DNA of 64,000 nucleotides, from contig NW_015622541.1 of assembly GCF_000835495.1 (NCBI RefSeq), positions 6,882,001 through 6,946,000 on the forward strand. Direction: 5' to 3'. Positions 33,586-44,820 of the stretch are shown one piece after another. The stretch comes from Cladophialophora immunda. Its lineage: Eukaryota; Ascomycota; Eurotiomycetes; Chaetothyriales; Herpotrichiellaceae. The notes beneath the pieces were generated by a model. It saw nothing but the letters and a program-made list of their open reading frames with translations. It did not search any database and was not told the origin of the DNA. Numbering within the stretch: position 1 is the stretch's first letter; each line of letters begins with the position of its first letter. The position numbers and the translations under genes were made by a program.

Positions 33586-34506
33586 ATGCCATACATCACC
33601 ACCAAGGATGGAACCGAGATCTACTACAAGGACTGGGGCAACAAGTCAGCCAAGACCATCACTTTCAGCCATGGATGGCCGCTGAGCTCGGACGACTGGG
33701 AGAACCAAATGTATTTCCTGGCGAGCAAAGGATATCGTGTGATTGCACATGATCGGCGGGGCCATGGTCGCTCTTCCCAGCCCTGGGGGGGACATGACAT
33801 GGACACCTACGCGGACGATCTTCACCAACTGTTCGAGAAGCTCGATCTGAAGGACGTTATGATGGTCGGCCACTCGACCGGAGGCGGCGAAGTCGCGAGA
33901 TTTCTCGGCCGACATGGGACAAGCCGTGTCTCCAGGGCTGTTCTAGTCTCCGCAGTGACACCTGGCATGCTGAAGACTGAGGCGAATCCTGACGGCGTGC
34001 CCATGGACGTGTTTGACTCGTTCCGATCGGCGATGCTGAAAGACCGAGCAGCCTTCTTCATCGACGTTCCGTCCGGGCCCTTTTTCGGCTTTAATCGCCC
34101 TAATGCCCAAGTGAGCCAGGGGAAAATCTGGAGCTGGTGGCAACAAGGGATGCTCTGCGGATTCAACGCGGCGTATGAATGTATCAAGGCATTCTCCGAG
34201 ACCGACACCAGTGAAGACCTACGCAACGCGGACATTCCGATCCTGGCAAGTCTCTGTGGATTTCCCAGTCTCCCCCAACCACCTATGGCCTACCATAGGC
34301 CCGAGATTAATAAAGCTGACTTCGATGTGTATCAGGTCCTACACGGGACTGACGATCAAGTGGTCCCAATCGATGCTGCCGGCCGAAGAGCAGTGAAGCT
34401 TTGTAAGAAGGGAACCCTCAAAGAATTCCCCGGGGCTCCGCATGCTCTACCGACCATCTGTGCGGACGAGGTCAGCCAGGAATTGTTGAAGTTCCTGCAG
34501 TCGTGA
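33586..34506 (+). CDS. Alpha/beta hydrolase, non-haem chloroperoxidase-like
   Basis: Cofactor-free hydrolase/perhydrolase family; native role probably ester or lactone hydrolysis. Motifs: [18 protein letters not shown] start, oxyanion [17 protein letters not shown], nucleophile elbow GHSTGGGE (Ser), acid in [13 protein letters not shown] (Asp) and GAPHAL (His). The frame is open for 306 codons, but codons at 34246-34335 interrupt the family between IPIL and VLHGTDD. That insert is exactly 90 nt, begins GCAAGT and ends TATCAG with a GCTGAC branch sequence, so it is best read as a GC-AG intron. Spliced exons 33586-34245 and 34336-34506 give 276 residues, the normal length. Retention would add 30 residues without a stop. 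Confidence 0.92.
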   Translation: MPYITTKDGTEIYYKDWGNKSAKTITFSHGWPLSSDDWENQMYFLASKGYRVIAHDRRGHGRSSQPWGGHDMDTYADDLHQLFEKLDLKDVMMVGHSTGGGEVARFLGRHGTSRVSRAVLVSAVTPGMLKTEANPDGVPMDVFDSFRSAMLKDRAAFFIDVPSGPFFGFNRPNAQVSQGKIWSWWQQGMLCGFNAAYECIKAFSETDTSEDLRNADIPILASLCGFPSLPQPPMAYHRPEINKADFDVYQVLHGTDDQVVPIDAAGRRAVKLCKKGTLKEFPGAPHALPTICADEVSQELLKFLQS

Positions 34507-34700
34507 GTCAGGCCATTTGAGACGGTTACAGGGTAAACCGGGATCCCAGATTGGGAGGATGTGCCTGCGGCTTTTGTCGATGGAGAATTTATCATTTCAA
34601 CCGTATCGAGTTACATCCGTCAGCCACTTAAAACTCCCAGAAAGAAGAAATGTATCAGTACAAGCGTCGCTCCTAATCCAAGAATTCGCTCAATAGCTAA

Positions 34701-36055
34701 TCAAGTCTGAGCAACCTCAATGACCGTCTTCCCAATTCCCCCTTTGCCTTTGTAAACTAGCCCGGCAGCGTCGCGCACTTTCTCGATATCCTGCAGCCTC
34801 ACCTTCGATCCCACCACAGGAACCAACTCCCCTTGTTCGACATGCCTGCTCAAGATTTCCAAGTCCTCGGCATTCGGTTCGAGGAAGAAATACTCGTACT
34901 CCACACGCCACCGTCTCGCCCGGGCTCGGCAGATCGCGTCTGCCACATTTAGACCAATTCGAGCGAGGTAAGGCACTCGCGGTTTGTCCGGCCGCTGCAT
35001 CATCATCGAGTTCTGGAGTACATCCCCGGAGGGCAGCGTGGATATTGAGGCGAGAAAGCTCGTCGACGGCGTCATGAGGGACAGGAAACGCATGGCCTCG
35101 CCAGTGGTATCGAGAATGAAGTCGACAGAGCCAGGAGGGATGACTTTCATGGGATCGTGTTTCGTATAGTCAATGACTGTGAGGTACAAATTAGCAAGGG
35201 ATTGGGGCGAGAAGAATGTCTGAATGTATCGTCGAAATTTCATACTTTGATCGACCACCCTTTCGCCCAGGAGTTCTGGAACTCGAGCTACCTTTGCCGT
35301 GGACACGGTTGTGATGACTTTGCCGGCGTGGAAGACATTCTTGGCCAGTTGACATGCATAGGCTCCTGTCCCGCTTACTAGCCAGTGTACATTGCGTCAG
35401 TATGTCCCGACACAATCTGCTCGGGAAACAATGAAAGATGCCGTCCACTCACATCCAGCTGGCACGAACACCGTCTTCCCCCTCAACGAGCCCTTGTATT
35501 TCCGCAGCGCCTGTAGTGCGGTGACGGCAGCCAACGGCAAAGACGCCGCATCCCCAAACGAGAGGGAGCTGGGTTTGCGAGCGACGAAATGTTCTGCGCA
35601 TTTCGCATATTCGCTCCATGCACCTGGCCACACACGATGTCAGCCACCGGTTTGGCCTTCGAATGTGTCGGGAGGGTGAGTCGAAATACTTCCTTACCGC
35701 GACTGACTTCTGGTAATCTCGTGTATACTTCGTCTCCGACACGGATTCGTTTCACTGCGGCCCCCACCTCTGTCACGACGCCAGAGCAGTCGTACCCAAT
35801 CTTGTAAGGGAACCTGTTTTTCCACCATCAGCGTCTTGTTCTCGAGCACCAGGAGTATTCTGCTCACTCATCCTTAAGCGCGAACTTGAGAACACCCGAT
35901 GCCTTCTTCACATCGATGGGGTTGATGCTGGCCGCGTGCACTCGAATGACCACATCTGTCGGCTCCGTGACAGCAGGACGTGGGAGTTCTGAGAGCTGGT
36001 ATCCCGAAGGATCCGTATAGGACGGCACCGTGACACACAACATCGAGGACCCCAT
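34701..36055 (-). CDS. MDR-family NAD(P)H-dependent reductase (quinone reductase-like)
   Basis: Medium-chain dehydrogenase/reductase, zinc-independent, close to fungal zinc-type alcohol dehydrogenase-like/enoyl or quinone reductases. Five exons: 36055-35868, 35813-35698, 35623-35453, 35377-35246, 35176-34701; 360 residues with all phases consistent. Domain order: GroES-like N-domain (VVIRVHAASINPIDVKKASG, then FPYKIGYDCSGVVTEVG), a hinge with SLPLAAVTALQAL, Rossmann core with VFVPAGLSGTGAYACQLAKN, then IIDYTKHDP, VDFILDTTGEAM, and the C-terminal KGGIGKTVIEV. The Cys/His ligands of catalytic zinc and the four-Cys structural lobe are missing. It is 194 bp convergent with the hydrolase. Confidence 0.9.
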
Positions 36056-36823
36056 TGTCTACTCTTTGAATTGTCTACAATTACCATGATGCTATGTGAT
36101 TGAACGCGAGGTTTCGTCCAAGATATATTATTCTGCAACTTCGTTTACAATGACCTATGTTCGGAGCAACTATCGTTCCGTTCAATGCCTGTCTGCGAAC
36201 AAGGAGGCGACTTTTACGCTTTTAGCCCCCCAAGACTCTCTGAGATCGACCGACATGCCCAGTCGTGCAGCTGGTCCCCGAAGCCGAACCACCTGGTTAT
36301 TAAGCGGCCAACCCCAAGGGCCCTTTTCAGGTGGATCCGCAAGACACCGAGGCGGCGAGACGGCGAATGTCATCAGCAAATTTATATCCCTACGTCAAAG
36401 TCGACAACAACAAATCTGAAGCTTTGCAGTATATCGACAGATATAATAATGATCATGATAGTACTCGGTACTCCAAGTCTTTGACTGTCCATCGTCGTCA
36501 TCCCAACACCAAAGCATTTCTGCGCCCCTTTACTCCGCACAGAAGAAGTCGAAGGGGAGCCACTCCCTGAAATATTGATGTTAGCCGAACGATAGCCGCG
36601 AACCCGGCCTCGCGACAAAATGACCTCTGAAACCGACACAAGGGAGTGCAGAGGTTATAAATCGCTCCATATCTTCAATCATACGGTGGCGAACGCGATG
36701 TTCACCAGATCTATGTGACAAGGGGACTAGATTCTAGAAAAGAATGATTATCTATCTAGATGGAGTGTTTACAAATTGAGCATCCACCGGGACCTCCTGG
36801 AAGTCCTTGGTCGTGCATTTTCT
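36056..36823. other. Intergenic, no gene recognised
   Basis: Promoter side of the MDR gene and 3' side of GH67. Only short frames; nothing recognised. Confidence 0.5.
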
Positions 36824-39343
36824 TCAGTCGACGACTCCCTTGGGCAGGATGGCAACATAGTCCAGAGGAGCTGGCTCAATGCCGTCGGGAGTGCCCACAA
36901 TCTTCAGCATGTCTCCGGTCTCGATCTTCACGCCTGGGAAAGTGATGCGGCTTGCCGAATGGCCGTCTAGGTAGGTAGAGTGCTCGTGGCTCAGAGTGTC
37001 TTCGTTGTTGCCTACCCACGCCCCCACCGATTGGTTGTTGAGGTAGATCTGCCAGTGAGCCCTTCCACCGTAGAGATCGTAATAATTGACGGCGAGGTCG
37101 TACGTGCCGGATGGGAAAGAAAGTTCCGCCATGGCTGTGCCCGCGGTTGTGTTCGAGGACGTGACGATGGCGGTATAGTTGGAAGCGGTCTCGAAGGGAC
37201 TCACGGCGTACGTCCTATAGCCATCCAGGACCATATCTTCGGCCTCCACGCGCCACGGATGGTGGCCCACGCGCGCGGCCTGGTCGGGAATGCCAGACAA
37301 GTTCCAGTAGAAATGGGTGATGGCATCTCTCCAAACGATCGAATGGCCCGCTTGGTACTTCAGGCGGTGCAAAACCTCGTTGTATCTCTCACTGTCGACC
37401 TTGTCCTTCAGCGACTCCCACGACGGGGCAAAGGTTTGGGCGGTCTCGGCGCCGCTGTAGTGCGCATCATAGAAATGTTGGATGACCGTCTTGCCGGATT
37501 GGAGGCGTTGTGTATAGTTGACATGGTGGAACCATAAAAGGAGATTGTCAGGAGTAGTGCTGATGTTCTCGTATTGCTCAAATATCTCGGCAGGGTACTG
37601 GCCGGCGAATCCAGTTCCATTCGACACCGTGCGATCCATACCGATGGTCTTGTGATCTGCGCGAGTCCACTGGCCCCATCCGTTGTTATCCTGAGAGGCG
37701 GGATTGGGCCCATAGTGGGTATAGAGTATGTCAGTTAACGTCTGAATGCCTAAATTTCCAGTATAGTTTTCGTACGCCGGCCACGACTCCATAGATATAT
37801 TGGTGATTGTGTCCATCACCGCAGGGTCTAGACCGAAGGTCAGGCGAATCCAGTCTTGTAGTATGCGTTGAGGGTCCCCAGTGACGTCCCAAGCCAAACG
37901 ACCGTACGCGTAGAGGTTAGACTGGGCTAAATGGCTCCCAATCCAAGTTGCGTTGGTACCAGCATTGACGACAGCTGCCGATCCGCCGAGAGGCCGTTTG
38001 AAGCGTTTACCAGAGATGATATCGCGGACCAATGATGGTTTTCCATCCACGCGGAGATCAAAGTCCAGGACGGTTTTCCAGAGTGGTGGTAGGTAAACAA
38101 GGTGACATTGCTGGCCCAGATATTCCTGAGCAACCTCTAGCTCGATCGCGGTATTAGTGTTGCGTAGGGTTCCGAATAATGGTGAGGTGGGTTCCCGGAC
38201 CTGGAAATCAATGGGGCCGTATTTGATCTGTACAACAACGTTATCCTCAAACTGTCCATCCAAGTCCTTGAAGAAGTCAACAGCGGCATTAGCACGGTCT
38301 GCTCTCCAGTCTGATTCATTAAGCTGGTTGTAGACAAATGCTCGGAACATGACGACCCCACCATAAGGTTGAAGGGCTCTGGCAAAGAGGTTCGCTCCTT
38401 GTGATAGTGTCCGATTGTAGGTCAATGGGCCCGGCTGGCCCTCGGAATTAGCCTTGACAAGATAGCCGGCCATGTCAGGGACATATTGATAAATGAGATC
38501 GGTGATGTTCGTCCACCAGTCAACCACAGCGGGGTCCAGTGGATCAAAGGTATCGAGACGAGGCAGAGCCAGTCCCGTGGCGTTTGGAGAAGCGAAGTTG
38601 AGAGACATGCCCAGCTGCACACCATACGGCCGGAAGGCGTCGGCGATCCTACCCAGACCTTGTATATTTTGAGTACTCAAGATGGAGGCGTTCGCGTTGA
38701 CGTTGTTGACCACAACTGCATTAACGCCAATAGACGCCAACAGACGCGCATATTGAGAAGCGCGAGTCGTGTTTCCGACGACAAGACCGTCCTCGAAGAA
38801 GATGGAGGGCCCGCCATATTGATGTTCAATGCTTCCATCCAAGTTGTCCCACTGGTTGATCCAGCGTATCGGAGAGCTGGGGCTGGCGGCATAGGCGACG
38901 CGGGAAAAATTCCCCTGCGCGAGCATAGAGAGATATTCGAATGTGCCATAGAGCGCTCCTCGTGCATTTTGTCCTAGGATTTGTACCGAGTTGCCCTCGG
39001 TGCTAAGCCAGAATCCGTCCTCTTGGAGTTGAAAGGTCTCCTTAGGCTTGCCGTAGGCTTGAGTGTACTCATCAACTGTACCAATGACAACGGCGGACGA
39101 AGTGTTCAAGTTTTGTTTGGTAATAGTGACATGCTGACCAAAAATGCCTTGGATGCCCTTTTGTATTTCCAGGCCGGCCATGGCTACTGGCCCATTCTCG
39201 GTAGTATTGAGAGCCACGATTGTGGAAGGAACATGAGCGTTCGACTGATAAGCACCAGGTAAAGGTGCATACCGTAGCCGAGCATCGAGACCATTTTCCG
39301 CGCCTACTAGACAGGCCGAAACGAGAAGTAAAAGTCCACGCAT
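36824..39343 (-). CDS. aguA: Secreted alpha-glucuronidase, GH67
   Basis: Cleaves (4-O-methyl)glucuronic acid from the non-reducing-end xylose of xylo-oligosaccharides, a step in xylan breakdown. Intronless, 839 residues, the family's normal size. The ATG at 39343 gives MRGLLLLVSACLVGAENG, a clean signal peptide; an upstream in-frame ATG would spoil it. The N-terminal alpha/beta domain spans to about 145. The barrel holds the GH67 signature blocks KANSEGQPGP (general-acid Glu), KYGPIDFQVREP (Asp) and AQEYLGQ (Glu), plus WINQWDNLDGSIEHQYGG. The helical C-domain includes NNGWGQWTRADHKTIGMDR and WFHHVNYTQRL. Many N-glycosylation sites. The C-terminal 130 residues resemble a beta-sandwich found in fungal members. 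Divergent from the GH43 gene. Confidence 0.96.
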   Translation of the reverse strand: MRGLLLLVSACLVGAENGLDARLRYAPLPGAYQSNAHVPSTIVALNTTENGPVAMAGLEIQKGIQGIFGQHVTITKQNLNTSSAVVIGTVDEYTQAYGKPKETFQLQEDGFWLSTEGNSVQILGQNARGALYGTFEYLSMLAQGNFSRVAYAASPSSPIRWINQWDNLDGSIEHQYGGPSIFFEDGLVVGNTTRASQYARLLASIGVNAVVVNNVNANASILSTQNIQGLGRIADAFRPYGVQLGMSLNFASPNATGLALPRLDTFDPLDPAVVDWWTNITDLIYQYVPDMAGYLVKANSEGQPGPLTYNRTLSQGANLFARALQPYGGVVMFRAFVYNQLNESDWRADRANAAVDFFKDLDGQFEDNVVVQIKYGPIDFQVREPTSPLFGTLRNTNTAIELEVAQEYLGQQCHLVYLPPLWKTVLDFDLRVDGKPSLVRDIISGKRFKRPLGGSAAVVNAGTNATWIGSHLAQSNLYAYGRLAWDVTGDPQRILQDWIRLTFGLDPAVMDTITNISMESWPAYENYTGNLGIQTLTDILYTHYGPNPASQDNNGWGQWTRADHKTIGMDRTVSNGTGFAGQYPAEIFEQYENISTTPDNLLLWFHHVNYTQRLQSGKTVIQHFYDAHYSGAETAQTFAPSWESLKDKVDSERYNEVLHRLKYQAGHSIVWRDAITHFYWNLSGIPDQAARVGHHPWRVEAEDMVLDGYRTYAVSPFETASNYTAIVTSSNTTAGTAMAELSFPSGTYDLAVNYYDLYGGRAHWQIYLNNQSVGAWVGNNEDTLSHEHSTYLDGHSASRITFPGVKIETGDMLKIVGTPDGIEPAPLDYVAILPKGVVD

Positions 39344-40410
39344 GTTGCTACACCTGGCCGCGAAGTCCTGTCCGCACAAGACATCCAGGCTCGACTTCCC
39401 ATTTTCATATGTTCATCGATTTAATTATAGCCGCAAAAGATGCACTTGCGAAGTATTCGACAGTAGTAGTAGATGCAAATGCGGTTTAGGGCCCAGGATG
39501 AAGCTCGTCCGGTATTCAGGCTATATGCTGCGACGCCAGATCGACAGGTACCGGCGGGATATGGCCGGAGACCTGGGGTATCACGGTGCCAACAGATAGA
39601 AAGGCTAGCATGTTCCGAGTACTGAGTGCTTAAACTGCAATGCTCTACTAGCGTGGTGGTAGACGTGCCACCGGCATCTTCCCAGTCAAGGAAAAGCTCG
39701 GGCTTGTGTCACAATAAATGGCGGCTGGTTTTCCACCTGACGGAGAAGCAGTCCCGGGCTCGGCGACAGGCTGAAAGACGAAGGTGAGCTCGAACATGTT
39801 AGACTGCAGAGTTAAGAAGGAAGTGTCGGGGAAACACTGCCAGCCACCCGAAAACGCTCAAGTTGGTGGCGGATCGAGAGAGGCTTGTGAGCCTTGTTCA
39901 CCAAGTGACGCAAAGTTTCGTAGTGCACGATATGGAAGGTATCGCGAGTATCGACATGTTTCGGCACGCCTTTGAGATTTACCCAGACACCAGAGTACCT
40001 AAGAGGGTCGCGTGATCATCAATGTGCATTTCGCAGCTTTAGAGATAGCGCGCTAGAGGTGTAATGTGGAATGACTTTGACCATGTTGTCGTCTGGAGGT
40101 TCCCGTCCAGCCGTATTCCTCGTATTCAGTGCGCCTTGAATTACCAACTAGTAAGAAGTGAAGTTAGGTTAGTGTAGGGTAATTCGAATTTAGCCGGTGG
40201 CCATGTACTATACTGATTAACGACAACTGACGTTCTTGGGTAACCACGCTGTTGTCAGCAACCTTGTGCCATACTCGGGTGGAGCCCTTCGAAGTATTCT
40301 ACAACCTCTCACACAGAGATGCTGTCCATATTCAGGAGACTACAAAAGAACAAATCTACAACGAAAGCGGATACGAATTTATCTATCACTAGGAAGCCCG
40401 TACCAGCGCC
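39344..40410. promoter_or_regulatory. Divergent promoter region of GH67 and GH43
   Basis: 1,067 bp between the two start codons. GGCTAG at 39603-39608 (plus) and GGCTAA at 40190-40195 (minus strand; TTAGCC on plus) match the GGCTAR site of the xylanolytic activator XlnR/Xyr1. CCGGAG (39565-39570) and CTGGGG (39573-39578) fit the CreA repressor consensus SYGGRG. Six-base sites occur by chance, so this is suggestive only. Confidence 0.45.
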
Positions 40411-42022
40411 ATGTCGGAATCACACATCAATCCTATCATTCCGGGCTTCGCTCCCGATCCTTCTGTTGTCTTAATTGATGGGACATTCTTCTTGGTGAAT
40501 TCTACGTTTCACGTTTTCCCTGGGCTCCCTATTTACGCCTCAGAAGACCTCATTTCTTGGAGACAAATCGGTAAGACTCGCAAGCCCACTCTGCAATCCC
40601 GATTTTAACACTCCCTAAGGAAATGCCATTAATAGGCAAAGCCAACTGAGCCTTACAAGGTCCCGGACAAACTTGATTCCCTTGAAAGAACTTGGTGAAG
40701 TGTTGCTCACAACTGGCGGATTGTACGCTCCGACAATCCGTCATCGCGAAGGAACGGTCTACATCCTATGTACTAATGTGATCCATGACGAAAATGATCC
40801 AGAGGAGGACGAGAAGCAGAACTTCATCGTCACCACCACCGATATTTGGTCTAACAAATGGAGCGATCCCATCTACTTTGAGTTCGCTGGTATCGACCCA
40901 AGCCTCTTCTTCGATGACGACGGACGTTCATATATTCAGGGGTCAGCTGCACCTGGACCAATGACAAAGATTAATCAATTTGAGGTCGATCTCCAGACCG
41001 GAAAGAAGTTGTCGGAGGAGAAGAAAATCTGGGATGGGAATGGGGATATCTACCCTGAGGGTCCTTACCTTTACAAAAAGGACGGCTGGTACTATCTTAT
41101 GATTTCTGAAGGAGGTACGCACGAAAACCATATGATCAATGTCGCAAGGTCCAAAAACATCTGGGGTCCATATGAGTCGTTCAGTGGAAACCCAATCCTG
41201 ACCGCGCGAGGTACAAGCGAATACATACGATATACTGGACATTGCGATGTATTTCAAGATCAAAAAGGTCAATGGTGGGGTGTCTGTTTGGGTGTCAGAA
41301 AGGCTGATGGGCGGTTTGTCATGGGCCGTGAAACCTTTCTGACTCCTGCTGCATGGCCTGAGGGCCAATGGCCCAGACTGAGCCAAGTAAAGCTGGATCC
41401 CAAGCTCCCAGACGGGAATGAGATGGTTCGACTCGAGGGAAATCGTGCCGTCGTTGCCGATCCTATGGTTGACTATCTTTACATCCGAGATGCGAACCTG
41501 CCGAAACACCAGTTCTCGGACGACGGCAACAAGATCACACTTACTTCTAGCACGGATGACATATCACAATGGCAGAAGCCGGTCACGTTTGTGGGAAAAC
41601 GACAACGTCTACTGAGCGGCACGTCGGTCGTCACGATGTACAAGCTTGGAGATGATGCCAAACGGGATGTCAAAGCTGGATTGGTATGCTATAAGGACGA
41701 GCATCGCTATGCTCGGATCTTCTACGACTTTGCCGCATCTTCACTGGTCTTCGAAGCGGTCAACAACGCCAAATCTTTCGTACAGACATCAAAGCAGAGC
41801 TTTCAGCTGGGAGAATCAGTTTCCCTACGCATTGAATACACGGAGAAGACGTATCGCTTTTCATTTCGAGATGAGCAGTCTTCGGCGGGTTACACGTCCG
41901 TTGAGTCGCTGGATACACTGGACATGACCGGACCAGATTTTGTGGGACCGATCATCGGTGTGTTTGCGGTTGGTGCAGAACAAGACGCCCAGGTCCAGTT
42001 TAGCGGTCTTCAGGTTGATTAA
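40411..42022 (+). CDS. Intracellular GH43 glycosidase (beta-xylosidase-like)
   Basis: Five-bladed propeller glycosidase, likely acting on xylo- or arabinoxylo-oligosaccharides. Two exons, 40411-40570 and 40620-42022 (49-nt intron, GTAAGA...AAG), 520 residues. The splice restores WRQIGNAINRQSQLSL, a characteristic GH43 strand. Catalytic residues seen: general-base Asp in PGFAPDPSV, pKa-modulating Asp in FAGIDPSLFFDDDG, and acid Glu in DIYPEGPYLYKKDGWYYL. After about residue 330 comes a C-terminal beta-sandwich (GH43_C2-like) with RYARIFYDFAASSLVF. There is no signal peptide, so it is presumably cytosolic and works after uptake. It lies divergent to the secreted GH67 and upstream of a sugar porter. 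Confidence 0.93.
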
Positions 42023-43116
42023 GTATAATAGATATCAAAAAGACATCGTGCTTACGGACGTGTTTCCCCACCCCCTGCTCGGTGCTCGGCGACCTCCACA
42101 ACCCCGAGTTATGCTTGTACATATGAGGACTAGGGTAATCAGGTGTCATTGCTGTGACGTCTGCCACTGCTTCAACGAACCTTTCACACATTTCATGACA
42201 CTCCATCAATCACCTTCACCGCATCGACCAACAATTCCGATGGACAGACTAGCTGAGGAACGAGAAAAGCTTCAACACGGCACGGAGATTAGTCCCGTTG
42301 GTGAAAGGTCGACGAGTTTCCTAGGACTAGGTTGACCACCGGCAACCGTCCCTTTTGCCGCATACCTTACATTCTAAACAGATGCTGCACAGACCACATG
42401 CGCATAGGCCGGTGCTACAGAAACAGGCTGAGAGATTATTCGACCCCGGCTAATCTTATGCTGTGGTGATAGGCAAAAAGCCCCAGCTAAAAGGCCTGCG
42501 AGGCGGTGAAAGCAAAAGTACGGAGCCCCTATCCGTGCCGATCTGGCCTTGGTTCCGTCGCTTACACTCCAGTTGCTTTATCTGTCTTCAAAAGCTAGAA
42601 AGTCACCGAAGACTTTCCTGTTGTGTTATTAGCATGTGTATTAGCATGTGTATTAGCATGTGTATTAGCATGTGTATTAGCATGTGTATTCATTTTGCCT
42701 GAATCAATGGTGTACCTCCATTGAGTTCAATCCTGTGCCTTCGCGAAAGAAAACTTCGGCTGAGACATAAACCTCCACCGAAATGCATGTACGGTCTGTC
42801 TTTGCCAAGCCACTGGAGGACGCCAACTTCTCTGCGATGAGCCGCCTCAGACATGGCTGCATATAGAGAGGAAATTTAGGCAAAATACTCGGTTACCCTC
42901 TAGTCCATGTTACGCCGGCCATACCCCGGACGGTCACCCCACGGGCTCTCAATTGTGGACCCTGCTCAACCACCACTGGGGAAAGTGTATTCTATGCAGG
43001 TGAAGATATACATATAGGGCTTCACCTATTGACGAAATACCTCGACTCAGCATATTGTCATTGTCGCTTTACCAAGTTGTCCTTTACCAAGGTCTCGATT
43101 GAATTCTCTACCCACC
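42023..43116. promoter_or_regulatory. Promoter region of the MFS sugar porter
   Basis: Contains GGCTAA at 42448-42453, a second XlnR-type motif, and a short tandem repeat further down. No gene is seen. Confidence 0.45.
42631..42690 (+). repeat. 12-bp tandem repeat, five copies
   Basis: AGCATGTGTATT repeated five times without mismatch, preceded by a partial degenerate copy (42622-42630). It lies about 430 bp before the sugar porter start codon. Confidence 0.93.
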
Positions 43117-44820
43117 ATGGTTTCGGCTCGTCAGGCTCCTAAGCCTGTCGCACCCCCCAAGGGACAATTCTTCTTTGCTGGGCGGCTCTTTCCTCGCATT
43201 GCCTGGTGGAAGCACAAGGAAATGCGCCGACTCTATTTCTACACGCTGGTCCTGATCATCACAAACACGGCTAATGGGTTCGACGGATCAATGATGAACG
43301 GCTTGCAAACCCTGAGCTACTGGCGAGACTATTTTGACAACCCGCGAGGCTCAATCCTCGGTCTGTTCAACGCCTCAATGAGTCTCGGCTCTCTCATTGG
43401 TCTGTTTCCTGTCCCATATCTCATCGATGCCTATGGCAGGAAGGCTGGAATCATCTTAGGCTGCTGCATCATGTTGCTTGCAGTAGGGTTACAGGCTGGC
43501 GCGCAGAATTTTGGCATGTTCATTGCGGCTCGCTTGCTGCTTGGCTTCGGGGACACAATCGTTCTCGGAGCTGCCCCTCTTCTCATCGCAGAGATTTCCC
43601 ACCCACAAGATCGCGCAGTCATGGTGACTTTGAGCGCTTCGTCTTACTTCTGGGGGGCCTTCATTGCCTCGTGGGTTACCTATGGAACCTTGCGAATTCA
43701 GGTAAGCAGCTTGACCTTCCAAAAATATGAAGTACCATCGGGATGACATTCATGTCAATCACAGAGCGAATGGGCCTGGCGACTTCCAAGCCTGCTACAG
43801 GGCATTTGTTCCTTGGTAATTCTCTGTGTGATCTGGTTCACACCGGAAAGCCCTCGATGGTTGATCAACAAAGATAGAGCGGATGAAGCCTTTCGCATCC
43901 TGGTAAAGTACCACTCGGATGGGAACCCACGAGACGAGTTTGTTCTCCTCGAATTCAGCGAGATCTCCACCGCAATATCGCTGGACAAGCAACTCAACAA
44001 GAACTCATGGGTCGACCTTCTGCGCACCAAGGGGAACCGCAAACGAATAAGCATTATCACGGCCATAGCATTCTTTTCGCAATGGTCTGGCAACGGGCTC
44101 ATCTCGTACTATCTCTACCAGGTCATGAATAACATCGGCATCACGAATGCAAATACTCAGCTGGGCATCAACGCTGGCTTGAAATCATGGGATCTGGTTT
44201 TGAATCTGGTCTTTTCTCTCTTTATCGACAAGCTTGGAAGGCGTCCTATCTATCTAACCTCAACGATCGGCACCTTCTTCGCATTTACCACATGGACAAT
44301 AATCTCTGCAAGATACGCCATCCACCCGGCAGCAGGGCTTGGTTACGGTTTCGTTGTCATGATCTTCGTCTATGGTTTCTTTTATGATGTCAAGTAAGTG
44401 ATAAGAGTTGTCCTCATCTTTGAAGACCTGGACACAAGCTGATCTGAATCATCCTGAAGATCTGGTCTTCTGGCAGCTTACACAACCGAAATCCTCCCCT
44501 ACGGCCTACGCGCGAAAGGCTATACCTGGTTGAACTTCTGTGTCTCTGCGTCTCTTTTCTTCAACCAATACGTCAACGCCGTTGCACTCGACGCAATCGC
44601 TTGGAAGTATTACCTGGTTTACGTCGTGTTCCTCGGCTTCGAAATTGTCGTCATCTACTTCTTCATCGTCGAGACACGATATACACCATTGGAAGAGGTC
44701 GGCAAGTTCTTTGACGGCGATGAGGCAGCCGACGTAGCGGATCTCGCAAATACCAACGTCGAAGAAATGAAGGCTATGGGCAAAGCAGGCGTAGTTGCGC
44801 AGGAGATTGAGGTGGCTTAG
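43117..44820 (+). CDS. MFS sugar porter (lactose permease/Hxt-like group)
   Basis: Plasma-membrane H+-coupled sugar transporter, 524 residues, twelve predicted helices. Three exons: 43117-43701, 43765-44393, 44460-44820; the last join gives KSGLLAAYTTEILPYGLRAKG. The start is the ATG in CCCACCATGG. Sugar-porter signatures: GFDGSMMNGL in helix 1, DAYGRKAG between helices 2 and 3, FTPESPRWL after helix 6, DKLGRRP between helices 8 and 9, and VETRYTPLEEVGKFFDG after helix 12. The group includes fungal lactose, cellodextrin and pentose porters; the exact sugar cannot be read from sequence. Position next to GH67 and GH43 suggests a xylan-derived sugar or oligomer. Confidence 0.93.
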
